Shown here piece after piece: positions 51,634 through 60,570 of a stretch of 64,000 nt of DNA. The stretch is taken from positions 7,502,001 to 7,566,000 of the forward strand of contig NZ_CP108938.1 in the NCBI RefSeq assembly GCF_036347135.1, given 5' to 3'. A program made the translations under genes and the position numbers. Source of the DNA: Streptomyces sp. NBC_00775 (GTDB lineage Bacteria; Actinomycetota; Actinomycetes; Streptomycetales; Streptomycetaceae). The stretch's first letter is position 1. Each line of letters starts with the position of its first letter. The notes below the pieces were generated by a model, which was not told where the DNA came from, searched no databases, and worked only from the letters and a program-made list of their open reading frames with translations.

Positions 51634-53310
51634 CTATTGCGGGGTGAGTTCGGACTCTTCCACGGTCTCCAGCCGCGCGCTGCCGGCACTCGTGCCTCCC
51701 CCGCCTTCCCCGCCGCCGCGCACGATCCGCGCCTGTTCGAGCCGCAGCGACGCGGAACGCCCGCGCAGGGTCAGCGTCATCAACTGGTTGCCGAACCAGG
51801 GCCCGCCGGTCTTGCGCCAGTCGACGGCCGGGTGCGCGCAGCCGCCGTGCCGGGCGAACCGGTGCCCGATCGCCCGCCCCAGCGCGCTCCAGCCGAAGCG
51901 GAAACCGAGGCGTATGGAGAGCGGGATGGAGTTGTGGACCGGGGAGCAGGTCAGCTGGACGACCCGGGCGTCGGGCCGTCGGCCGGGATCGGGCCAGGAC
52001 GGTTCGGCGATGTAGGCGTGGTGGACGTCCCCCGACAGCACACACACCGTCGCCGGCGCCTCGGCCCCCGACCCCGCCTCCGCGATCAACTCCGTCAACG
52101 CCTCGAACGATTCCGGAAACGCCGCCCAGTGCTCCAGATCGGCCCGCCGCCGCAGATCCTCCCCGAACCGCGCCCACCGCGCACCCCGCTCCCCCCGGCA
52201 CAGGGCCGCGTTCCACGCCTCGGCGTCGTGCACGAGCGGGGGCAGCAGCCAGGGCAGGGAGGTGCCGATGAGGAGATGGTCGTACGAACCGGGCGCGTCC
52301 AGCGCCTGCTCCCGGAGCCACCGCGCCTCCCCCGGGTCGAGCATCGCGCGGCGGTGCTCCTCCAGGACGCGGGCCGCGCGGGTGTCGACCATGAGGACGC
52401 GGGTGCGGCCGAAGTCGCGGCGGTAGCTCCAGCGGACGGAGGAGGGGTCGGTGTCGGCGTGCGCGGCGAAGGCGCGCAGGACGTCCGTGCCGTCACGAGT
52501 CTCGCGCACCGCCGCGTACAGCAGATCCTCGGACAGCTCGCGCGGGGAGAGGTTGCCGAGGTGCTGATGGACCCAGTACGACATCAGGCCGCTCAGCACC
52601 CGCTCACGCCACCACGGGGTGGCGCGGATGTCGGCGAGCCAGGAGGCGCTGGTGTTCCAGTCGTCGATGACGTCGTGGTCGTCGAAGATCATGCAACTGG
52701 GCACGGTGGACAGGAGCCAGCGGATCTCGGGGTCGAGCCAGGATTCGTAGTAGAGGCGGGTGTACTCCTCGTAGTCCGCCACCTGGTTGCCCGGGGGGTC
52801 CGCCAGACCCCGGCGCGCGGCGATCCACGCACGGGTCGCGCTCGACACCTCGTCCGCGTACACCTGGTCGCCCAACAGCAGCAGTACGTCCGGGCGTTCG
52901 CCGTCGGGCGCCGCGGCGATGCGGGCCGCGAGGGTGTCCAGGGCGTCGGGCCCCACCGGATCCTTCTCGTCCGCCGGAGGCGCGGCCCAGCGGCAGGAGC
53001 CGAAGGTGACGCGGACGGCGGCGTCCCCGTCGGGGGTGTGGACGACCGAGGGCGGGAAGGGGGAGTCGGGCAGCGGCCAGACGGTGGCGCCGTCCAGCAG
53101 GATCTCGTACGAGGTCGCCGTGCCCGGCGTCAGTCCGCTCACCGGCACCAACGCGTAGTGGTGGCCCGCGATTTGGAAGGTGCGCATCTCACCGCGGGCC
53201 CCGCCGTCGCATCGCACCTCGACGACGCACGGACGGCTCGCCTCGACCCAGAAGGTCGCGGACGAGCCGTCGACGTACCTCAGCAGCGGTCCCAGGCGCA
53301 GCTCCGCCAT
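51634..53310 (-). CDS. PhoD-like phosphatase/metallophosphoesterase
   Basis: 558 residues. N-terminal beta domain (LRLGPLLRYVDGSSATFWVEASRPCVVEVRC), then the calcineurin-like PhoD core: VTFGSCRWA, VLLLLGDQVYADE (metal Asp), SCMIFDDHDVIDDWN (metal Asp/His) and VCVLSGDVHHAYIAE (metal His). There is no signal peptide, unlike secreted PhoD, so this member is probably cytosolic. It likely hydrolyses phosphate mono- or diesters. ATG 53310 has GGAGGAGGG at good spacing. The C-terminal Gly-rich tail is probably disordered. Confidence 0.92.
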   Translation of the reverse strand: MAELRLGPLLRYVDGSSATFWVEASRPCVVEVRCDGGARGEMRTFQIAGHHYALVPVSGLTPGTATSYEILLDGATVWPLPDSPFPPSVVHTPDGDAAVRVTFGSCRWAAPPADEKDPVGPDALDTLAARIAAAPDGERPDVLLLLGDQVYADEVSSATRAWIAARRGLADPPGNQVADYEEYTRLYYESWLDPEIRWLLSTVPSCMIFDDHDVIDDWNTSASWLADIRATPWWRERVLSGLMSYWVHQHLGNLSPRELSEDLLYAAVRETRDGTDVLRAFAAHADTDPSSVRWSYRRDFGRTRVLMVDTRAARVLEEHRRAMLDPGEARWLREQALDAPGSYDHLLIGTSLPWLLPPLVHDAEAWNAALCRGERGARWARFGEDLRRRADLEHWAAFPESFEALTELIAEAGSGAEAPATVCVLSGDVHHAYIAEPSWPDPGRRPDARVVQLTCSPVHNSIPLSIRLGFRFGWSALGRAIGHRFARHGGCAHPAVDWRKTGGPWFGNQLMTLTLRGRSASLRLEQARIVRGGGEGGGGTSAGSARLETVEESELTPQ

Positions 53311-53472
53311 GTGATCACCCTCCTCCGTCGCCCCGTACGGTACGGAACGACGGAGGTGAGCGGGGAGGTTCCGGGAACTGCGCCGGTTTCTGTGGGGGGT
53401 GGGGGACCGGAGCGGATGAGCTGCCGCCGATTGGTGACAGCCGCAGGGCAGCCGCGGGGCAGCGGCCCGCGG

Positions 53473-54117
53473 TCAGCAGCCGCTGAGGACCGAGCTCAGC
53501 TTGGTCTTCTCGGCGGAGTCGACCGAGAGGTCGTAGTAGTACTTCACCTGGACCCAGGCGCGGACGTACGTGCAGGCGTACGAGCTGAGCGGGGGCATCC
53601 ACTCGGCCGGGTCCTGGTCGCTCTTCGACTGGTTCACGTTGTCCGTGACGGCGATGAGCTGCGGGCGGGTCACGTCATTGGCGAACGCCTGGCGCTGGGC
53701 GGTGGTCCAGGCGCTGGCACCGGAGTCCCAGGCCTCGGCCAGCGGCACGAGGTGGTCGATGTCCAGGTCGGACGCGGCGGTCCAGGTGGCGCCGTCGTAG
53801 ACCGAGTACCAGCTGCCGCTGGTGGCCGTGCAGGCGGAGTTGGTGACGACGTTCGTACCGTCGCGCTTGAGGACGTACTCGCGGGTGTTGCAGGTGCCGC
53901 TGATGGTGATCCAGGTCGGGAAGAGATCGCGGCTGTACCCGGTGCGGCTCTCCGTCGCGACGTCGAGGGACGCGAGGTAGGTGCGGGCGGTGGCGGCGCT
54001 GACCGGGGTGGGCAGTGCGGCGGAGGCGGTCGGGCCGTTGAAAACTCCGGCCAGGGCTATCAGGCCCGTGAAGGCGGCGAGTATGCTCAGCCGTCGACGC
54101 GCGTAGACCTTTGGCAT
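53473..54117 (-). CDS. secreted HNH-family nuclease (DUF1524/GmrSD C-like)
   Basis: 214 residues. Signal peptide (PKVYARRRLSILAAFTGLIALAGVFNGPTASA). The catalytic region DLDIDHLVPLAEAWDSGASAWTTAQRQAFANDVTRPQLIAVTDNVNQSKSDQDPAEW is the HNH form common in secreted Streptomyces nucleases (DHxxPL...N..NxxKSDxDP). Four cysteines probably form two disulfides (CNTRE, ACTATS, YACTY, SGC). It probably degrades extracellular DNA/RNA for nutrients or during mycelial development. ATG 54117 with GGGAG. Confidence 0.93.
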   Translation of the reverse strand: MPKVYARRRLSILAAFTGLIALAGVFNGPTASAALPTPVSAATARTYLASLDVATESRTGYSRDLFPTWITISGTCNTREYVLKRDGTNVVTNSACTATSGSWYSVYDGATWTAASDLDIDHLVPLAEAWDSGASAWTTAQRQAFANDVTRPQLIAVTDNVNQSKSDQDPAEWMPPLSSYACTYVRAWVQVKYYYDLSVDSAEKTKLSSVLSGC

Positions 54118-54295
54118 GCGAACTCCCTTGGGGTGTGGGGGCGTTGGAGTGCGAGCGAGGGAATGCTTGCGGCGTCGTATTGCGGGAAGGTGTGCGTTCG
54201 GTAAGAAGTTAGTGACGCGTTCATGACATGACAAGGTTGATGACGGGACTTTCGGCCCTGTGGGGTTGGTTGAGCGGTCACGTAGTATGGATGGC

Positions 54296-54415
54296 GCAGA
54301 AGGGGAGTAGCTCTTCGCCGGACCGTCGACATACTGCTCAGCTCGTCTGAGCCGGCGCCCGGAGGCAGGCCTCGTTCGAGGGGCCGGCCAGCGAGACCTT
54401 CGGCAAGCAGTGCAC
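54296..54415 (+). ncRNA. yybP-ykoY (Mn2+) riboswitch
   Basis: The leader has the conserved elements of this aptamer: AAGGGGAGTAGCTC (54300-54313), GTCGACATACTG (54325-54336), and CCAGCGAGACCTTCGGCAAGCA (54388-54409, the CGAGACCTT loop). These are connected by strong stems. A -10-like TAGTAT (54283-54288) sits just upstream. It lies before a GDT1/UPF0016 transporter gene, the expected target of Mn2+ riboswitches. The exact 3' limit and expression platform are uncertain; the ribosome site of the gene is about 130 nt beyond. Confidence 0.85.
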
Positions 54416-54549
54416 CGCCCGTGCCGTCATTCGGCGTGGGTGCTCCTGCCCGTACCTCCAGGTGCGGGCGCCGCTGTGCGCTGCCGTGCCGAGGTGTCGC
54501 AGCGCAGTTATCGCACTCTCGGTGGGGCAGCCCGACCGATTGAGGAATT

Positions 54550-55131
54550 TTGATCAGCTTCAGCGTGATGGCGCTCGTCTTCGGCGTCGTCTTCCTTGCC
54601 GAGCTGCCGGACAAGACCGCGCTCGCCGGCCTCGTCCTCGGCACGCGCTACCGCGCCTCGTACGTCTTCGCCGGTGTCGCCGCCGCCTTCGCCCTCCATG
54701 TCGCGCTCGCCGTAGCGGCGGGCAGTGTCCTGACCCTGCTGCCGCAGCAGATCGTGCACGCGCTGACCGGTGTCCTGTTCCTCGGTGGCGCCGCGGTGCT
54801 GCTGATGAAGAAGGGGGAGGACGAGGAGGAGATCCGCAAGCCCGCGAACCAGAGCTTCTGGAAGGTCTCGGGGGCGGGCTTCATGCTCATCCTGATCGCC
54901 GAGTTCGGCGACCTCACCCAGATCATGACGGCCAACCTCGCGGCGCGCTACGACGATCCGCTCTCCGTCGGCCTCGGGGCGGTGCTTGCGCTCTGGGCGG
55001 TGGCTGGGCTGGGCATTGTGGGGGGTCGGGCTCTGATGAAGAGGGTGCCGTTGGAGTTGATCACGAAGGTGGCGGCGGTGCTGATGCTGGGGCTGGGGGT
55101 TTGGAGTCTGTACGAGGCTGTGGCGGGCTGA
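54550..55131 (+). CDS. GDT1/UPF0016 (TMEM165-like) Mn2+/Ca2+ transporter
   Basis: 193 residues. Two copies of the membrane signature E-x-G-D-K/L-T are visible: FLAELPDKTALAGLVLGTRY (E-L-P-D-K-T, residues ~17-22) and LIAEFGDLTQIMTANLAARY (E-F-G-D-L-T, near residue 120). These line the cation path of UPF0016 proteins, which export Mn2+. An acidic loop with KKGEDEEEIRK separates the halves. Start TTG 54550 with GAGG four bases earlier; ATG 54568 is possible. Control by the upstream yybP-ykoY riboswitch would raise synthesis when Mn2+ is high. Confidence 0.92.
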   Translation: MISFSVMALVFGVVFLAELPDKTALAGLVLGTRYRASYVFAGVAAAFALHVALAVAAGSVLTLLPQQIVHALTGVLFLGGAAVLLMKKGEDEEEIRKPANQSFWKVSGAGFMLILIAEFGDLTQIMTANLAARYDDPLSVGLGAVLALWAVAGLGIVGGRALMKRVPLELITKVAAVLMLGLGVWSLYEAVAG

Positions 55132-55213
55132 GGTCTGGTGGGGGGCGGTTGCTGGGTGTGCGGTTGCTTGGCGTGCGGGGCGGTCCGGGGCGGTGCGGTT
55201 CGTCGTTGGGGGC

Positions 55214-55326
55214 GGGGCCGCGCCGGTACGTCCAGCCCGTCGCCGGTGGGCATTACTGCCTGCTGCCACAGCATGAACTTGGCCATAACCCCGTAAGCGA
55301 CGGGCTGGACGTACCGACACGGCCCC
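55214..55326 (-). repeat. MITE-like palindromic element, copy A
   Basis: 113 bp, the reverse complement of 56601-56715 with only about four differences including a 2-nt gap. Long terminal inverted repeats (GGGGCCG...GTACGTCCA.GCCCGTCGC). No protein of its own; a short frame, MAKFMLWQQAVMPTGDGLDV, is read on the minus strand from 55286. Confidence 0.85.
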
Positions 55327-55605
55327 TTCGGTGCGTCGCCGACTGCGGGTGCGCCGCCGTACCGACTGTGCGTTCGTTTTGGTGTCCGTGTGGTGTCGGG
55401 GTGGTGGACCTGGAGTGTTGTGGCGGTGGCTCGGTGTGGTCGGGGTGGTTGAAGGCCAGGTCAGGCGTGGTGGCGCTGTGGGGGGTTCGTTTTGTATCGT
55501 GGGGGAACAAAGTGGCTCCCGCCCGCACTCCCTGACCGGCGGGCGGGGCCGCCTTGTCCCGGGGGCCACGCCATGGCCCCCTTTCCCGCGTCTTGGAGCA
55601 TGCCG
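55327..55605. other. G/T-rich upstream region of the HAD gene
   Basis: One strand is strikingly rich in G and T (about 55380-55500). A TTTTGTATCGT patch near 55490 may be the -10 area for the downstream HAD gene. No gene seen. Confidence 0.3.
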
Positions 55606-56268
55606 ATGACGGCCACCACCGTTCTGACCGCCCGCGCCCTCCTGCTCGACATGGACGGCACCCTCGTCAACTCGGACGCCGTCGTCGAGCGCTGCTGGCG
55701 CCGCTGGGCCGAGCGGAACGGGCTGGACGGGGGCGAGGTCATGAAGGTCGTCCACGGCAGGCAGGGATACGCCTCGATGGCGGTGCTGCTGCCGCACCGG
55801 CCCATGGAGCAGAACCACGCGGACAATGCGCGGATGCTCGCCGAGGAGACCGCCGACATGGATGGCGTCGTCGCGATTCCGGGTGCCTCGGAGTTTCTGG
55901 CGTCCCTCGCCGGGGTGCCGCACGCGTTGGTGACCTCGGCGGATGTGGCTCTGTCCAGTGCGCGGATGGCTGCCGCCGGGCTTGAGCTGCCCGATGTGCG
56001 GGTCACCGCCGAGTCCGTGGGTGCGAGCGAGCCGGATCCTGAGGGGTTCCTCAAGGGTGCCGCCGAGTTGGGTGTTGCGCCTGAGGAGTGTGTTGTCTTC
56101 GAGGACTCCGGGGCGGGGATCGCGGCGGGGAAGGCTGCCGGGATGAGGGTTGTCGGGGTTGGGCCCCGGGCGGGGTTCCATCGGCCGGATGTTCTTGTGC
56201 GGGACCTTACGCAGGTGCGGGTCGAGTCCGGTGGGGACGGCACGATTCTGCTGCGCATCGACGGCTGA
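55606..56268 (+). CDS. HAD-IA sugar-phosphatase-like protein with altered motif III
   Basis: 220 residues. Nucleophile motif LLLDMDGTLVNSD (residues 13-25), motif II ALVTSADV, motif IV VVFEDSGAGIAAG. The helical cap GLDGGEVMKVVHGRQGYASM is that of beta-phosphoglucomutase/sugar-phosphate phosphatases. The catalytic Lys of motif III, normally in a GKPxPxxF context, is Glu142 here (ASEPDPEGF, codon GAG at 56029). ATG 55606 has GGAG at 7 nt; ATG 55600 is two codons earlier. It is flanked on both sides by inverted copies of the ~114-bp palindromic element. Confidence 0.85.
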   Translation: MTATTVLTARALLLDMDGTLVNSDAVVERCWRRWAERNGLDGGEVMKVVHGRQGYASMAVLLPHRPMEQNHADNARMLAEETADMDGVVAIPGASEFLASLAGVPHALVTSADVALSSARMAAAGLELPDVRVTAESVGASEPDPEGFLKGAAELGVAPEECVVFEDSGAGIAAGKAAGMRVVGVGPRAGFHRPDVLVRDLTQVRVESGGDGTILLRIDG

Positions 56269-56345
56269 GGTTCCCATCCTCCAGGGGCTCCGCCCCTTCG
56301 ACCCCGTTCGGTTGTGCGTCGGGTGCGGGTGGGTGGGGGCTGGTG

Positions 56346-56565
56346 CAAAAGATTGCGCAGTTCCCCGCGCCCCTAAAAGACCGGCCTGTTCGTTGGCTGC
56401 GGGTGGGTGGGGGTTGCTCGCGCAGTTCCCCGCGCCCCTTAAAGGCACCTGGGGCGGGCCGGCGGTTGTTTAGGGGCGCGGGGAACTGCGCGACCAGCCC
56501 CCACCCACCCGCAGCCGAACAACCCGCCTCCACCCAAGGGGCGCGGGGAACTGCGCAATCTTTTG
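56346..56565. repeat. nested inverted repeats made of four Streptomyces intergenic repeat units
   Basis: Outer pair: 29 bp, 56346-56374 and 56537-56565, perfect inverted repeat ending in GCGCAGTTCCCCGCGCCCCT. Inner pair: 56420-56439 and 56472-56491, extended by near-matching GGGTGGGTGGGGG/CCCCCACCCACCC arms. It lies between the convergent HAD and peptidoglycan-binding genes and can fold into one large hairpin with a second inside. Confidence 0.85.
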
Positions 56566-56600
56566 GAGCCCCACGGACCCGCACCCGGCAACGTACGGAA

Positions 56601-56715
56601 GGGGCCGTGCCGGTACGTCCAAAGCCCGTCGCTTACGGGGTTATGGGCAAGTTCATGCTGTGGCAGCAGGCAGTAATGCCCACCGGCGACGGGCTGGACG
56701 TACCGGCACGGCCCC
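56601..56715 (+). repeat. MITE-like palindromic element, copy B
   Basis: 115 bp. Terminal inverted repeats of 30 bp (56601-56632 with 56686-56715, 2-nt bulge; outer 21 bp perfect). The core reads TTACGGGGTTATGGGCAAGT and onwards. Opposite orientation to copy A. No target duplication is obvious. Confidence 0.88.
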
Positions 56716-56754
56716 GACCCGCAACGCCACCGAACCGCACCCCAACCCCACCAG

Positions 56755-57696
56755 TCACGGCTCCGTCGTCTCCGCCTCCAGGCTCGCGCGTGTAGCCGTG
56801 CCGTACACCCCCTGCTCGTCGCCCGTAATGCCCCGCGCCCACTGGTAGCGGCTGACGGCGTCCTCGACCCGGTCGTCGAACTTGCCGTTGTCGGCGCCGG
56901 TGTAGAGCGCCAACTGGGTCAGGCGCAGCTGGAGTTCGGTGACCTCGGGGCCCTTGTCGCCGCGTCGTAGGGTCTGTACGCGGCGTTCGTCGGAGCTGTC
57001 GCGGGTGGCTGTCGCGGTGGTGGTCGGGCTCGGGCTTGTGGTTGTCGGCGTCGGGGTGGCCGACCGGGACGGTGACGCGGACGTGCTCGACTCGGATGCC
57101 GACGGCGATGCGCTCGCGCTGTGCGACGGGGCCGGGGCCACCGGCAGTGGTGCCGCGGACGTCGTGCTGGGCGACGTCGGCGACACCGAGGGCGCCTTGG
57201 ACGACGCGTCCGGCACGCTTGCCCGTACGTCCTCCGGCAGTGCCCCGTCGTGCGCCGGCGTGTCGTACGAGAACAGCCCGCTCGCGAGGCCCGCCGCGGC
57301 CACCACGGTCACGACGGCTCCGGCGACGGCCAGGACGGCGGTACGCCGCCGGCGGCGGGGCCGTTCGTCCGGGACGGCCGTCGTGCCGGGCTCTGGGGGC
57401 TGTTCCGGGAACAGGTGTACGTCGGCGGCCTGCGGCGCGGATGGCGGCGCTGACGGCAGCGCGGTCAGGCGCATGGTGGCCGCGGACGCGTCGTCGGCGG
57501 GTCCCGCCCCCTCCGTCCCCAGCTCGACATAAGGCCGGATCCGCAGTGGGTCGAAGTCCTCCGCCGCGGCGGCCTCCGCCGTGCGGGCGTCGCGCAAGGC
57601 GTCGGACGCCCGTTGTGTGCAGGCGCAGGACGGGGTGCCGTCCGGCGCGCGGGGTGCCGCGCACTCGGGGCAGACATGCCCGTTCGGTTCAGTCAC
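56755..57696 (-). CDS. membrane-anchored peptidoglycan-binding domain protein
   Basis: 313 residues. N-terminal CPECAAPRAPDGTPSCAC, a zinc-ribbon-like knuckle on the cytosolic side. A single membrane helix (TAVLAVAGAVVTVVAAAGLASGLF, about residues 118-141) is followed by a Ser/Thr/Pro-rich stalk (about residues 145-235). The C-terminal PG_binding_1 domain is LRRGDKGPEVTELQLRLTQLALYTGADNGKFDDRVEDAVSRYQWARGI. GTG 57696 with GGAGGG a little far upstream. It may tie a cytosolic partner to the wall. Divergent from the MFS gene at 57873. Confidence 0.88.
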   Translation of the reverse strand: MTEPNGHVCPECAAPRAPDGTPSCACTQRASDALRDARTAEAAAAEDFDPLRIRPYVELGTEGAGPADDASAATMRLTALPSAPPSAPQAADVHLFPEQPPEPGTTAVPDERPRRRRRTAVLAVAGAVVTVVAAAGLASGLFSYDTPAHDGALPEDVRASVPDASSKAPSVSPTSPSTTSAAPLPVAPAPSHSASASPSASESSTSASPSRSATPTPTTTSPSPTTTATATRDSSDERRVQTLRRGDKGPEVTELQLRLTQLALYTGADNGKFDDRVEDAVSRYQWARGITGDEQGVYGTATRASLEAETTEP

Positions 57697-57872
57697 GCGT
57701 GGGTCCCTCCCCCCTGGAGAACTCCCGAGGTTATCCGTAAGTCCCTCACGCAATCTCCCCGGAGTCCCGGAATATCGCCCTCCGCAGGACTCCGGAGGGC
57801 TCAACAGGCCATAACCGGGCGCAGCGGCCAGGATGGAGGGTGACCGAGACCTCGGGGGCTCAGGGAGGCCGT

Positions 57873-59984
57873 ATGACCGGGGACGCGCACGGCACGGACG
57901 CGGACCGCGCGGACGGGCCGGCCGGGGTGAACAAGTCGGCCGAGCGGCGTCGCGCCGCGGCCGCCGTCGACGCCCGGGACACCACGCACGGCAGCGTCTT
58001 CGTCTCGATCGGCGCACTGCTGCTCGGCATGCTGCTCGCTGCCCTCGACCAGACGATCGTGTCGACCGCGCTGCCGACCATCGTCAGCGACCTCGGCGGT
58101 CTGGAGCACCTGTCCTGGGTGGTCACCGCGTATCTGCTCGCGTCGACCGCGGCGACCCCGCTGTGGGGCAAGCTCGGCGACCAGTACGGCCGGAAGAAGC
58201 TGTTCCAGACCGCCATCGTGATCTTCCTGATCGGGTCCGCGCTGTGCGGCATGTCGCAGAACATGGGCGAGCTGATCGGCTTCCGGGCGCTGCAAGGGCT
58301 CGGCGGCGGCGGGCTCATGGTGCTGTCGATGGCGATCGTCGGTGACATCGTTCCGCCGAGAGAGCGGGGGAAGTACCAAGGGCTGTTCGGCGCCGTGTTC
58401 GGGGCGACCAGCGTGCTCGGGCCGTTGCTCGGCGGGCTCTTCACCGAGCATCTGAGCTGGCGCTGGGTGTTCTACATCAACCTGCCCGTCGGCGTGGTCG
58501 CGCTCGTCGTGATCGCGGCGGTCCTGCACATCCCCAAGAAGTCGGCCCACCACGTCATCGACTACCTCGGCACCTTCCTCATCGCCGCGGTCGCCACCTG
58601 CCTGGTCCTGGTCGCCTCGCTCGGCGGCAGCACCTGGGGCTGGGGATCGGCCCAGATCATCGGGCTCGCGGTCCTCGGCGTGGTGCTGGCCGTGGCGTTC
58701 GTCGCCGTGGAGCAGCGGGCCGCCGAACCCGTCCTCCCGCTCAAACTCTTCCGCATCCGCACCTTCACACTCTCCGCCGTCATCAGCTTCATCGTCGGCT
58801 TCGCGATGTTCGGCGCGATGACCTATCTGCCGACCTTCCTCCAGGTCGTCCAGGGTGTGTCGCCCACCATGTCCGGCGTGCACATGCTGCCGATGGTGTT
58901 CGGCCTGCTGATCTCCTCCACGGTCTCCGGACAGATCGTCAGCCGTACCGGCCGCTGGAAGGTTTTCCCCATCGCGGGCACGGCGGTCACGGCCATCGGA
59001 CTGCTGCTGCTCCACCAGCTCGACGAGAACAGCAGTACCGGCGAGATGAGTTCGTACTTCTTCGTCTTCGGTCTGGGCCTCGGCCTGGTCATGCAGGTGC
59101 TGGTCCTGATCGTGCAGAACGCGGTGTCGTACGAGGATCTGGGCGTCGCCACCTCGGGTGCGACCTTCTTCCGCTCCATCGGCGCCTCGTTCGGCGTCGC
59201 CATCTTCGGCACGGTCTTCGCGAGCCGCCTCGGCGACAAGCTGACGGTCGCGCTCAGCGGGCAGCAGCTTCCCGCGGGCATCAGCCCGGACAGCCTGAAG
59301 GCCGATCCGAAGGGCATCGCCGAGCTGCCGGCCTCGCTGCAGCAGCCCGTCCTGCACGCGTACGCGTCGGCCATCACGGATGTGTTCCTGTACGCCGCCC
59401 CGGTCGCCGTCGTCGGTTTCGTCCTGGCGTGGTTCCTGCGCGAGGACAAGCTGCGCGGGTCGGTCACGGCGCCGGACGTCACGGAGACGCTCGCCAGCAA
59501 TCCCGTGGAGCGGTCGTCGTACGACGAGGTGTGCCGGGCGCTGTCCCTGCTCGGCACCCGGGAGGGGAAGCGCGAGATCTACGAGACGATCACCGCGCGG
59601 GCCGGCTACGACCTGCTGCCCGCCGCGAGCTGGCTGCTGCTGCGGATCAAGAAGTACGGGTGGGCCGAGCCCGCGGAGCTCGCCGAGCGCAGTACCGTAC
59701 CGCTGCACGTCATCCTCGCCGCCGCCCGGCAGCTCGAGGAGCGCAGGCTCGCCCTCCGCGAGGGACTCGACCTGGTCCTGACCGACGAGGGCCGCGAGGT
59801 CGCCGGCAGACTCGCCATGGCCCGTGAGGAGTCCCTGACCGAGCTGCTCGGCGACTGGTGGGGTCCGGACCGCCCGACCGACCTGACCAAGCTGGTCGAG
59901 GAGCTGAACAACGAAATGTGCGGCTCCGACGCGGAACGCCCGCACGACGGGACGGTGCACGGGCCGCAGACGAAGCCCGTGTGA
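57873..59984 (+). CDS. MDR-type MFS transporter with C-terminal winged-helix extension
   Basis: 703 residues, 14 membrane segments plus about 190 extra residues. [22 protein letters not shown] (motif D1) and [13 protein letters not shown] (motif A) define the DHA2 EmrB group. After the last helix (about residue 525) a soluble part begins that resembles a DNA-binding winged helix: [67 protein letters not shown]. Such MFS-wHTH fusions recur in actinobacteria. ATG 57873 (GGGAGG 4 nt before) is chosen; GTG 57840 is an alternative. Substrate unknown. Confidence 0.9.
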   Translation: MTGDAHGTDADRADGPAGVNKSAERRRAAAAVDARDTTHGSVFVSIGALLLGMLLAALDQTIVSTALPTIVSDLGGLEHLSWVVTAYLLASTAATPLWGKLGDQYGRKKLFQTAIVIFLIGSALCGMSQNMGELIGFRALQGLGGGGLMVLSMAIVGDIVPPRERGKYQGLFGAVFGATSVLGPLLGGLFTEHLSWRWVFYINLPVGVVALVVIAAVLHIPKKSAHHVIDYLGTFLIAAVATCLVLVASLGGSTWGWGSAQIIGLAVLGVVLAVAFVAVEQRAAEPVLPLKLFRIRTFTLSAVISFIVGFAMFGAMTYLPTFLQVVQGVSPTMSGVHMLPMVFGLLISSTVSGQIVSRTGRWKVFPIAGTAVTAIGLLLLHQLDENSSTGEMSSYFFVFGLGLGLVMQVLVLIVQNAVSYEDLGVATSGATFFRSIGASFGVAIFGTVFASRLGDKLTVALSGQQLPAGISPDSLKADPKGIAELPASLQQPVLHAYASAITDVFLYAAPVAVVGFVLAWFLREDKLRGSVTAPDVTETLASNPVERSSYDEVCRALSLLGTREGKREIYETITARAGYDLLPAASWLLLRIKKYGWAEPAELAERSTVPLHVILAAARQLEERRLALREGLDLVLTDEGREVAGRLAMAREESLTELLGDWWGPDRPTDLTKLVEELNNEMCGSDAERPHDGTVHGPQTKPV

Positions 59985-60001
59985 GGCGTGAGGCGTGAGG
60001 A

Positions 60002-60526
60002 TCAGCCGGTCAGGTCCTTTCTGAACCAGTGCTCGGCGTACATGTCGTCGTTGTGCGCCTCGGTCTCGGCGTACCCGTGCCGGGCGTACAGCGTGCGGGC
60101 CTCCACGAGGTCGCTGCGGGTGTCCAGGATCAGTCGCTCCGCGCCCATGCCGCGCGCCGCCTCCTCGGCCGCCGCGAGCAGCACGGGGCCGCCGCCCTTG
60201 CCGCGCAGCTCCTCGCGGACGAAGACGCGGCACAGCTCGCCCGTCGTCGCGTCCAGCATGCGCACGCCCGCCGTGCCCCCGGGCTCGCCGTCGTACCGCG
60301 CGACCAGCAGCACCCCGGCGGGCGCCGCGAACTCGGCCCCCGTCTGCGCGGCGACCTCGCGCTCCAGCTCGTCGGGGTCCGTCGTACGCCCCTCGTGCAG
60401 CAGATACCAGCGGTCGCTGACCTCCGTGTAGTACGCCCGCCACAGCGCGGCGGCCACGGGGGAGTCGAAGGGTTCGGGGGCGACGGTCCAGGAAGCCGTC
60501 GTGGGGGTGCGGGTCATGACGGTCAT
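60002..60526 (-). CDS. GNAT family N-acetyltransferase
   Basis: 174 residues. Acetyl-CoA binding pattern LCRVFVREELRGKGGGPVLLAAAEEAARGMGAERLILDTRSDLVEARTLYARHGYAET, with R/Q-x-x-G-x-G/A as RGKGGG. Substrate unknown. ATG 60526 is the first of two in-frame starts; neither has a strong ribosome site. The gene is convergent with the MFS gene and lies beside the 10-bp repeats. Confidence 0.9.
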   Translation of the reverse strand: MTVMTRTPTTASWTVAPEPFDSPVAAALWRAYYTEVSDRWYLLHEGRTTDPDELEREVAAQTGAEFAAPAGVLLVARYDGEPGGTAGVRMLDATTGELCRVFVREELRGKGGGPVLLAAAEEAARGMGAERLILDTRSDLVEARTLYARHGYAETEAHNDDMYAEHWFRKDLTG

Positions 60527-60570
60527 TGTCGGGAGGTGCCGTATCCGCCTCGCAAGCGAATTAGAAGATC

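Noticed and set aside
54458..55535. Continuation of the frame opposite or beyond the GDT1 gene
   Set aside because: Gly/Arg-rich translation without domain; it overlaps the riboswitch gene and the repeat element.
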